Of a stretch of 64,000 bases of DNA, positions 23,097 through 35,000 are shown piece after piece. The stretch covers positions 7,650,001 through 7,714,000 of the forward strand of contig CM056561.1 of the NCBI GenBank assembly GCA_029721515.1. Reading direction: 5' to 3'. Position numbers and translations under genes: made by a program. How positions within the stretch are numbered: the stretch's first letter is position 1; every line of letters starts with the position of its first letter. Under the pieces are notes generated by a model. That model ran no database searches, was not told the origin of the DNA, and worked only from the letters and a program-made list of their open reading frames with translations. The DNA is from Synanceia verrucosa (taxonomy: Eukaryota; Chordata; Actinopteri; Perciformes; Synanceiidae).

Positions 23097-26000
23097 AAAC
23101 ACATGTTTACATGTTTAAGTCACTGGTATTAAGTGGAGTGTGTGACCCCAATGTGGACATACACACACACACGCACATTATGCCCATAAAATGTATGGAG
23201 AGACACGTGAGTCAAGTCAAGTTAGCAGCTAGGATTTTGTGTGGACTGGCAGCAGTGTCGTAAGCATGAGTTGTTTAGCTCAGCCATTTCTCAAACACTC
23301 TGACTGAGGTCTGTTCATTTTCATTGATCGGTGGCTTCTGTTCTATTTCTGAGGGAAAGTAATTGAATGAATGAAGTGTAAAAAAGCCCAATCACTTTAA
23401 TTTGTTTAATTCTCAATTTTTTTGCCCGCTTTGCCTTTGGAAATAGTACACTCAACAAATAGGCCACGCTGTCTGGGTCTTTCCGTGAAAGCTGTGATAA
23501 CATATTCCTCTGTGGCTCACATAGGGAACACGTTTTATGAAAAATGCATAATGAATTCAACTCATTCTTTATGAAAAATTTTCCTCGAAACCAAAGGTCA
23601 TTTAGTTATCAGCTTTGACACACTCAGCTGACATCTGCAGTGAAATTACAGCTGTGTTTGAACAATAATAAGCCATGGAAGTGAAGTTTAGCAGGAGAGA
23701 GTGATTCTACTGCTGCAGAAGAGCGGTGATCAGGGTCACAGGTCAGGTCGAGGGCAAGAAGATGGATGGGGGAGGTATAACTGAACAGAATAGATAAAAC
23801 ACACCAGACACACAGCTCAGAGGAAGCACTATCTCAGGGCTGAGGAAAGGCGGTGGGGTTGGGTGGTTTGATGGGAATGGGGGGGACCAGACAGAAAAAA
23901 CAAACAGTCCCAAGCAAGGATCTTCCCTTCTACAAAAGGCTTAAAGTGGATGTCCGGTCCCAGCTCACCCCCCAGCTCACTTCCCATGTCCTCCTGACAT
24001 CACCATGCAGCAGCCCGTCTGCAGAGTCACATCAGAGTGTGCTGGACATGTGATTGGATGCAACATAAAAACACAGTCTGCTTGATAAGAACAGAACAGT
24101 GTGTTTTTATGGTGTGGCTCACAGCTGCACAGCTGTGTTTGAAGAGGGCTATTTATATATCCACCCTTTGTTTTATGTCTCCCTTTAATTCTTCTCTCCT
24201 GGTGTTGACATGTCTTCTGTCTCCAGTCCTCCATCACTTCTCGTTGACCAGCACAGCTGCCCTCATTAATAGTCTATAAAGGGTTGTATTGCCTTAAAAA
24301 ATGCTGTTTTTGCTCTGCTGATTTGTTTCATTGACTGTGGAGAGTCAGGATGCACTCTGTCCTTTGACCCATTAAACCCTTATTGATCAGTTCTCTTCCT
24401 CTACATTATTGCCCCCAGACACTCATCACTGTTCTCTCCCTGTGTCTTAGACTCATACTCAGCAGCAGGCAGTGAAGGCAGCATCTCTACCTCTGTGGCG
24501 TCACTGCCCCCGCAGGCATCAGGCAGCTCGGCCCCAAGCTCCCCGGGCTCCAGACGCTCTGTGAGCACCCTGAAGAAGTGGCTTACGAATCCCGTCCGCA
24601 AACTCAGCGTTGGGGCCACCGCCAAAGGGGAGCGCCAGGTCCGCAAACTTGAGGGAAAGCCTCTGCCTCTTCCATCCCACAGCCACAGTCAGGATCTGGG
24701 CAGCCCTCCGAGGCCTGTTGAGACTCTCACCATCCTGCCCGTCACCCACAGAGAATTGGTGAGAAGTGAGAAGTGAGAAGTTGTAATGAGACGAACCCTC
24801 ATAAGTAAACTCATTTACTGGAATTAGTCCCACACCCTCTTATCACAAGGCCCTTGTATAAACTGACTCTGATGTAAACATGCAAAGCTTATAAATACAA
24901 ACTAAAGCCAACATCCTGATGCTGGCTTATTTACACTAGGTAGCTCAGCAATATTAGTTGAGAGAAAGGTTTAATGTAGAGCAGATCCATGAGGACTAAC
25001 TATCATGGCAGGTGGCGTTGCTGTTACATAAACAGCAGCACTGCTGGCTCATCCTGCGGGAACTCATGGCGCCATTCTGTGATTCATGTGCTCTTTTTTT
25101 GCTGTTGTGCAGTTGCCTGTGTGCCCAGAATGCATGAGCATCCTACAGACATTTTTCATCATGTAGATCATGGGTGCGTGTATGTATTCCAGGAGTGGAA
25201 AGATGGCCTGGCAAGCCCTGAGGACCTGTCACCGGCTACACTACAGTCCCCCAGCTACATAACTGACTCGCTGATTGGCTGCACGTCACTGCCTAACACC
25301 CAGGTCTGATACCATCTAAGTTGTTGTGTCGGTCACCACTAATTATTTTTGTCACAGAAATGACATCAAGCAAGCTTCTGGCTTTGATGAAGGTAGTCAT
25401 TTTTGACAGGATGCCAGGATACTTGTCTCTGTTCTATAGAATCAATGATTGGGCATGATGAGATCAAAACTATGAGGAGTAAATCCATTTATGGCTCATT
25501 TTTGCTGACCGTAGTTTACCGTAGACAGTAGCAATAATATTCTCAGAGAGGATCCACCCTGGCGGGGAGGTGACATCAGTACTGTTTGTCCCCATCTGGA
25601 AATGTGGAGATCTGGAAATGACTAACTGCTGCTGGCACTGTTCAACTATCAGGCAAAACAAACACACACATGCACACAGGAGTGCTGATCTCTGCAACCA
25701 CACACACGCACACAACTACGGATGCAAAGATACAGTATATAGACCCATGCACATGGATAAAGAACGCGCACATGTGCAAGGGGGTCTAAATTAATACAAG
25801 GCTCTCTCTGTCAGAGCAGATCAATGTGCCAGAGGGCAGAGCTTGATAGCGACCTGTGTGATGCATGACTCACAGTTAAACATGTTACAAAAGGACATGC
25901 CTGGAGATAAATGGGACAGAGCACAAAACGGCAGATGTGATGAAAGTTGACACTGCTTCTGTGAGCTGACAAAGAACGCTGTGTGTGCACATACGCTTTC

Positions 26001-29000
26001 ATTCTCCATCAAACACTTAGAGTCAGTGGCAAAGGAGCGTCTTAGGTCGGCATTCAGAGTGCCGTGAGATGGAAGCATGGCAGGAACGGGGATTTGATCG
26101 TGGTGGAGAATCTCTTGTACGTAAATCTACACCAGAACATTTAAATCCTAATATGTCTCAACAATACATCAGAAGCCGTTATTACCATTACATCAGAGGT
26201 ATGAGGTCAGGGCTTTGGTGGTTTAACTGCCAATCTTTGGCGAGGGAGAGACACCATTTTTTTGGTCAGTCATCTCTGAGCTATGGTTTCTGTATGCAGT
26301 GATGCTTTCCTCTTTTCTTTACACAGACATCTCCTATCTCACCACAACAGCAGTTGTAGTATATGATGAAAAAATTAAAAGGAAACCAGAACTACAGATC
26401 ACAACATTTATTAACTAGCTTCTTCAAGGAACAGTTTGTACGGTCGGTCATCTCGACCCACAGATAAAATAAAAACTTAGGAACAGTTTCTCTGTGAAAC
26501 AGGCAAAGAAATGCTGCTGAAATAAATGGCACTGTAAGTGTGAGGTCACTTCACAGCACAATCTTCTAGTAGCTGTCACTAGTAGCAACAATGCAATCAA
26601 ATTGCAGTTTTCTTCACAAGAATCCATGTGATTGTGTCTCCGCCGGCGCAGTACCTTACCTTTGATTTGTGCTTGCATTGAGAGTTGATTGGCCCTTTGA
26701 ATTTGCTGCATTTTATGTGGTCCAATAGAAAGTGTTATGTAAGTCCATAACAGAGCAAAGAAATACTTAAAAATAAATATAAAACAATATGTAAAAACTA
26801 TGAAAAAAATATTTTCAGGATTTTAACATTGTTCTTGCACAACAAAGAAAACAACATTCTTCTATTGTTCAAGTCTATAAACATTTTTGACATTTCATTG
26901 ATTTTTCTTTCTTTTGAAGCTCAAGAGTTTATATAGTTTCTTCAGATTTTTATGAGAAATACTTTGTTACAACTCTGTTCTTCATCTGTTCTTCATATTT
27001 TTAATTTTTTTGTGTAGAATGGTGACAGTTTTTTTGTGGACTTCTGAGTAGAAAAACAAAACTTGCAACAGAGGGAGATGGGGGGAATTTATCCTGTGGG
27101 CTTTGCCATAGCACATCTGGAAGTGATCAGGGAGCCAGGGAGAGCTGTCAGCCAGGCTGGAGCACTCCTTGCGGGGCAAGAAGAGGTGGGGGAGCGAGGG
27201 TCTTTATGGAGACTCTCTGCCCCTCTACTCAGCAACGCTTCATTTTGTTCATTCTTGTTCTCCCTCCCACACATCACTGTGACAGACTATAAAGCTCACA
27301 ACTTGGTGATCCCAATGACTTAATCATGAAAATGGCAGGTGAACAAATTGAACTAGGCCAGAGGGGAAAGGGAGAAAGAAAGCTGTAGCTTTTTTCCATT
27401 TACTTATGTGTCTATCTATGTCGCTTATTTATTTCTCCATGGTGCAGCCGCCTGCCAGGGCTGTCTGATGGATTAGCTGTATGTATGTGGTATGTGTATG
27501 TGCTAAAGGTGGGGAGGTTCGGCTTGACTAGGACAAAGGGACACAGGGATTTAGGTGAAGACAGACGGCTGGTCCTATAAGTTTACACAGTTAGGAGAGC
27601 GTGAATAACCTAAAAAGAAACAGCTGGGCAGTTGGGCTAAAAATAGAGGGTAAAACTTTGTTAGTGGACACAAGTGTGTAGAGAGATGACTGAGTCATTG
27701 TATGACCATACAAAGGGGAAAAGTGTGCTTATTGTGCGAGAGATTACGCAAGCATGAGGGTCTTGTGTATCCATTGAATTAGTGATGATTTTGGTCTTTG
27801 CAGGCTTTGTTACGGTGTGCACAATGACTCTATATTTGTACCAGGACCCCCACAGGAAATAATATCAATTCCAGGAAACAGCATGCAAAGGAGGTCATGT
27901 ATACGCATGAACACAATCGATTAGATCACAGTAACCTTGGGTTTATCCTGCGTGCATTTCTATTTGCCATACTAGCTGCAGGAATAGAGAATAATACTGT
28001 GTGATGTATTTACATATGGCTTTGAATCCTCAGGTGGTAAAACAAGAAAATAATTCATTAATTCACACATAGATCACAAAAGCAATTGCCAGTGGTTGAG
28101 TAGTAATTGAATTCCTCCATCAAGACCCTTCACAGCTTTATTTGTCATCTCCGACAGCGAGGAGCCTGATGCTCCTCTAACTCTTTATCTTTTAATCTCT
28201 TTCTGTCCATCTATCTGTAGCTGATGTGCACAACACGGATCATTAACAGTGACAATCTGAATCTGATCTTGTTATCATTCAATCTCTCTTCCTCGTGTCT
28301 CTCTGCTCTTTCTGGTAACCTTGGCAACCTGCATCATTATCATCTCTCTCCTGCTCTTTATCTTCCCTTGCTTACTTGATTCCTGGCATGATCCCCATTA
28401 CTGCTGCAGGACCTTTGATAAACAGTTTTTGTCTGTCTGTCTGTCTGCCTCAGGACACTCAGTCCACCAGTGTTTTGCCAGATGACAGCAGCTCCGTCTT
28501 GATGGACGACACATCCAGCCAATGGTCAGCTGCAGCTGACACTGAGGAGGAGAGGAGGAGTGCCTTAGAGAAAAGCATGTATGTGTTTTATCAATGTAAA
28601 GAACCAAATACATAATTTATCTCTGATGATAATCCTCATGGCAGCACTGTGCTCATGATGTCCCGTTGACATCATCAGCAGTTGATTTCCTTGATTTTGA
28701 ATATTTGCATGTTCAGCTGATCCGCTGAGCTGACTAAAAGTTTGCTGGTTACACAAATTCATTTGATTTATTAAACTGACAGTGTATCAGTTGAACACTG
28801 TCTGTATTTCCCTGTATCTAGTACGAAATTACATTTCCAGGAATCTACAAAATTACAATGTGGTATTATGACCTTCATTAGGAAAATTATTATTATTAAC
28901 TGGGACACGTAAAATAAAATGTTGCCAAGGTCTTTACAGCGTGTAAAAATAAATTTGATAGCATGTTTAACTAAGCCTGCCTCATTTGTATCTTTACAGG

Positions 29001-32000
29001 TATGTACTGAAGGAGCTTATTGAGACAGAGAAGCACTATGTGGTGGACCTGGGGCTCATAGTAGAGGTAAACCTCACAGTCTGCCAGCTAAGAACACAAT
29101 CTGCCCTAATAGAGGAGAGGAAACTTAGCCTGTAAGAAACAGTGCTAAATCCTTATCATCACAATTCCTCTACTTTCCTCCACACTTGGTCTATCTCCAG
29201 TCTTAAGCAGATTTTGTGAATTATTATCTTGAAGAGTATTATGTTGCCAGGCCACCCATCTCTTGTGCCTTAAAAAGCTGGAGATATTTTGGTTCAGAGA
29301 AGAATTCTGAAAGTAAATAAAAATTCAATGATAGCTGCTGTGTTGTAACAGTCTAACTATTTACTGGTGTTATTCAGAGCCAGGTGTTGTTTTTTTTTTG
29401 TTTGTTTTTTTTGTGAGTGTGAACGGACATCAGCAGCTCTGTCATTTCCTTGCAGGGCTACATGGCCACAATGAACTCCAAAGGTATACCAGAGGATATG
29501 AAGGGAAAAGACAAGATTGTTTTTGGGAACATTCACCAAATATTTGACTGGCATAAAGAGTAAGTCCCATGTGGAAAATCTGCTCCAGCTACATTCAAAG
29601 GGGAAGCTAAACAGTGATTTGCAAAGTATTGTGTTTGTGGCAGGGTGGAGGACAAAGAAACAATAGGTCAGGGGACTAATCTGACCTCCCATTTTAGGAA
29701 TGATTGTGTCTGTTTTCTCTTGGTAGCTACTTCCTGGGAGAGCTGGAGAAGTGTGTAGAAGAGCCAGAGAGGCTAGCACAGCTCTTCATTAAACATGTGA
29801 GTATGCCTGCTGCCTACACACACACACACACACACACACTCACACACACACACACGCGCCAGTGGATGTGTCTGGGTCTGCTTCCTTGTGCTGTTTGGCG
29901 TGAGGGTAAATAGAGCTAAGAAAACATGCAGAGCTCCTGTTTATCCTGTACCGTACCCCCACCCCCCTCTCATCTAACTGCCAGCGTCTCTCCTTCCACT
30001 TCCCTGTTACTGATACGTCTCAGTTCAGGCTGTTTTTTTTTTTTTTTTTTTTACAACAGCACACCCGGCAAAAATATTCAAGTACACGACTGACACACTG
30101 GCCGATTTCCAGTCCGGGGTGGACTGGTCAGGAAACACCAGGGGAAAAAACATGAATAAGATGAGAAATAACAAACCCTCAGTTCAGGCTTTTTGACATG
30201 GAGACAGTTTTCCACCCAAAATGGCAACCTACTTCTTTCTACAAATCTTGGCTGGAGAGTGAAGCAAACCGATGCATGCATAGAGAGAGTAGCTGTTAAG
30301 TATATTGTTCTTAGTTTATATGAGCTAGTGCGGAGTCACAGGGCTTATATGGGGAGCAAAATTAGATTTATAAATATTGGTGGCACATGCAGACTGGGCA
30401 GACATGGTGGGTAATTTGACAAACTTGTCTTTGCTTCTTGTCTGAAGATGATTAAGTTAAATATCTGTGTGTTCACTCTCTCTGTCTGTATGTCTTAAAA
30501 CAATTCAGTAAGGCTCAGCCCACTGGATAATCAACTTGAAAGGCCTGTGGGGGAATAAAGAAACTTGTAACTAAATCTAAGCACGGTGTGAAAACAAGAA
30601 GCCTTAATGAAAAGCAGAAAGCCCTATCTGCTTTTAAGCAGAGCTGTGTCACCCATATGCAACATGTGTGCTCGCTCAAGCGCATGCAACATATAAACAC
30701 ATGTAAACATGCAGCCACAAACAAGTGTGCTGGATGCTGGATGCTCAAATTTCTCATGCAGCTGTCTGCAGTGTTACATGATGTCTCTATTCAGGCGGAG
30801 CAGCTCACTGGTCTCTAGGTTACGGAGCCATGTAGCTTGTTGCTAGGTACAGCCTAATATCGACAGTCTCTAAAAGGCTCTGGTTACACTGAGGGTAACC
30901 TGGGTGAATTATACATAACCTGGTGCTCATCTACGTACATGTAACTCCATTAAGACTCTCAGGACTGCCACATCTGCACTCTCATGCCAATTAGTCACAG
31001 AAGAGTAAACGCTAGCCAGACAGAGACGGCTTCAAAGGCGCTGCACTCTGAGACAAATCACTATTACTCTACTCAGAGACACTGCACATTGATTGTTGTT
31101 CTTGCACACTATCTGGGATATTTTCATTAATTTGTACTGGAATTAAAGATACATTTTTCTCACAGTCTTTTTTCACTTTGTTGTTAATATGTGTGAAGGG
31201 TTCAACTGAATGATTTTATAATGAGACATTTGTTTGGTCTTTATTGCAGGAGAGGCGTCTGCATATGTACGTTGTCTACTGTCAGAACAAGCCCAAGTCT
31301 GAACATATCGTTTCAGAGTATATCGAGACCTACTTTGAGGTGAGCACCTCTTTTTTTCGATTAATCAAACATTATTTAGTTTATGTTTAGTCTATAAATG
31401 ACAGAAAATAGTGACAAAAGTCAAAGGTGATTGGCTGTGTGACCAACAATTGAAACCCCCAAAATATTGCTTTTGTTTCTTTTTCTTATTTTCTGTTATT
31501 TATTGATTTAGGATAAACACACCAGCCCCTTGGGCCTGTAGTTAACAAGTCCTTTAGTATACATGTGTGTCTAACTGTTCCCATAACATGTATTATACAT
31601 GACCATGTGGGTGTCTTTTCAGCAGCCATTTATTATTCAGTGTACTGTCTTTTTGTTGACAGTAAACACAAGACTAATAGACCAACAGTACAACAGTTCA
31701 CTGTGATATTCTGTCTTAAAGGGAACTATATTGTTCTGTGCTGTCATGTTGATGGGTGTCGTGTTGTTGTGTCTGTCTTCACTGTCAGGAGTTGCGGCAG
31801 CAGCTGGGCCACAGGCTGCAGCTCAACGACCTGCTCATCAAACCTGTCCAGAGGATCATGAAGTACCAGCTGCTGCTCAAGGTGAAAGACAATGCACTTT
31901 GATGCTGATGATCACACACCAACACCTACACAAACACATGCTGGTGTTCACTGTGCAGCTGTCTGACACACAGCAGGTTCAGTCGTGGTGTTGTAAACAT

Positions 32001-35000
32001 ACAAGCATGCACACAAACAAACCCCTGAAAAAGTGACGACTCAACATGCATGCCATCTGTTACTACTGCTTTCCAGCCAAAGAGGAAATTATATAATGAG
32101 ATTCCTACCATAGGATTTAAACAATTATATGTAAAAGCTTTTGAAGATGCTCATAAAATGACATCCCTGATATAAAACTTTGCCTTTTGGCATTGAAATG
32201 AAAGATGGTTCACCACCCATAAATACTCCTCCAGATGTCCTCACCGTACTCTGAGCACTAAACCAGGAATGCTCTGGTAACCATGCTGTGTTTATTTGAG
32301 CAGGACTTCCTCAAGTATTACACCAAAGCTGGGATGGACACAGAGGAGTTAGAGGTGGGTGTCCCGATTCATAAATATACGCTTAAGTTACAAGGTTAAA
32401 AAAGTCTTTTTATTGGTATTCTTGGTGACAAACTCACCTTATTTTTTTTTTTAAAAACAGAAAGCAGTAGAGGTGATGTGCTTTGTGCCAAAACGATGCA
32501 ATGACATGATGAATGTGGGCAGGCTTCAGGGCTTCGAGGTATGTCTCAGACAGACTGTCTTCCAGTCTTCAAAAACAATCCTCATGCCAGCTATCAAATC
32601 ATAACCACCTCCTTGGTTTGTTGTGTTTATCTTTGGTGCGGTACCAGGGGAAGATCACAGCCCAGGGAAAACTGCTCCAGCAAGACACCTTCACTGTGAC
32701 CGAGCAGGACAGTGGTTTCTTGTCCCGAGCCAAGGAAAGACGGATCTTCCTGTTTGAGCAGCTGGTCATCTTCAGTGAGCCGATCGACAAAAAGAAAGGT
32801 TTTTCACTCCCTGGATACATCTTTAAGAACAGCATCAAGGTGGGCAACTCAGTGAGCTATGCAGAATTTCTTTGCAAAATAAAATACTAGTTTTACTCAC
32901 AGGTTATGAGTTATGCAACAGATTCACACCACACTATTCCTCACTTTAATCAGCGCTCATATTACATAATCACAGGGCACAGACTTTTTAGAGGCTTTGC
33001 ATGCGTTAATGAAGTATTTAACGAGCAACTCGGCAGGATGGACTCCTCGCAGAAGCTAATCAGATGTGATATGTTCCAGGTGAGCTGCCTTGGGGTGGAG
33101 CCCAGCATGGAGGGCGATGACTCACGCTTTGTGCTGACATCACGCAACCCTGACGGGAGTGTGGTGCGCTTCCAGTTGCAGGCCTCCTCCCCTGAGATCT
33201 GCAGGGCCTGGGTCAATGATGTGGTTCAGATCTTGGAAAGCCAACGCAATTTCCTCAATGGTTAGTCCTAGCTGAAACATAATTATTAATATAATTTGTG
33301 GTATACAGTATCAGAATTGTGCTGTGCATCAGTAGTTTTTATCCTTCTTAAGTTTCGCAGTTTTCTGTTGGAAATGGTTTTCCATATCTTTAGACCTATT
33401 ATTAGTCTTCTGATAGGCAACATTTACCCAATTCCTTTGCAACAAACACTTCACACAATAATAAGCAGTATTAATACCTTTAATAAAAGCGTTATCACAC
33501 ATTATAAAGTAGCTGTAAGCAGGTAGTGTTTGTTGTTTCTTTGTAAATCATTCAGAATCAGGAACAGAACTGTCTCCGTTCCTCTGTGTCTTTCAGCCTT
33601 ACAGTCACCTATCGAGTACCAGCGACGAGAGAGCAAGTCTAATAGCCTGGGTCGCAGCATGAGGCCCCCCCTGTCTGCTGCCAGCGCCCTACGGCCCCAC
33701 TCCTCCGCCTCTATTGACCGCCATAAGCTGCCCTCCCTTCACTCTCACAACACCTCCCTGCCCACACTCTACCTGCCCAGCCAAGGCCAGGGCCAAGGAC
33801 CCAACGAGACATACTCACTGCGGGATGTAGGTTTCTTTCGTTGTCTCTTTCACTGTCCGATATATTATTATTATTATTATTATTACTGTTAGCTGTCTCC
33901 TTCTCAGGCATACACTGCCTCTCTGTTCTGCAATAACTACCCACTCAAGCACAGAATTTCCATGCATGAGACACTGGAGACAGGCCTGATTATCTTTTAA
34001 GCTTTTTTTAGACTGCAGGACTGGCCTGCCTCACAAATGGGATAATAAAAACAGCAAATGGTATTGCGTGCATGCACTGCAGTGTTGCTAAATGACCTAC
34101 CTGTTGTTTGCATCTACAGCCCACTGTGGTCCAGCCATGCCCTGCTGACTCCCACACTGTTTCTCCATCACATGTCCAACTGGGCTTCACTGATCAGCCA
34201 AACTGTCAAGCTGTCTCAAATGGGCTGTACACACCCACCACACAAAGTGCACAGGTAATGTATAGGCATGCATGTACAGACTAAACTGTTTCTATATGGG
34301 GACCTTAATGTTACCTTCAAAATGTAATTATGTTGCATATAGCTGAACATGGTATTCCTGGGTTGAATAGCAGTCATTATTCAACACCACTATTGGGAAA
34401 ATTTATAACAAAACAAGCCATAGGAAGCTACCTGCCGGAGAAATGATTGGCCAAAGAACAATATGTCCAATGTGTTCAGTGTGATCAGATTTTTTTATTG
34501 CAAATATTTGTATGTAGTATTACAGTTTTACATTTACATATTCATATTAGCAACCTATATTTAGTTTTTCAAGTTCCAAAACAGTCGATTGAGCATGTTT
34601 GTGGTTTTTATTGTAATAAAATTTTTTTATTCAATTCAAATTTGATTTGATTTGATTTTTGGCCCAAAATGTTAATGAAGTAGGTTATAGTGAAAAAATA
34701 ACTATCTCTTCATATAGATGAAGTTGTGCTGTAAAAAAGATACCAAGCATGGGCATTCGAAACATTTTGATGTGGTATATAGAGACAATATCAAAAGTAT
34801 TAAAAAAAAACGGCCAAAATAGGCTCAGGACCCAAATAGTTAAATGGTGAAAGCCTTAAGTAAATGGTAACCATTTATCACACCAATGTAGGCATTTGTT
34901 GAATCACAGGAAGAGTTATTTCTCCCCCTATTGGATGAAAAAGGAATCAGTGCTGCAAAATCTGTATTTTCCTGAAGGAAATGCTTTACAGGGCGGCACG

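Larger units (their letters stand above)
10079..24450 (+). other. arhgef25: arhgef25 intron 1 (14.4 kb)
   Basis: The large first intron has no internal exon that I can support. It holds a fragment of a common teleost repeat (about 14012-14080), one at 21310-21605, and CA repeats near 23061 and 23161. The last 800 bp before exon 2 are richer in GC and include a short open frame (about 23870-24053), for which no compatible splice donor was found. Confidence 0.7.

Noticed and set aside
23853..24053. 66-codon frame 400 bp before arhgef25 exon 2, considered as an alternative first exon
   Set aside because: The only nearby donor (CAT|gtgatt) would leave two spare bases, while exon 2 needs one. No protein similarity was seen.
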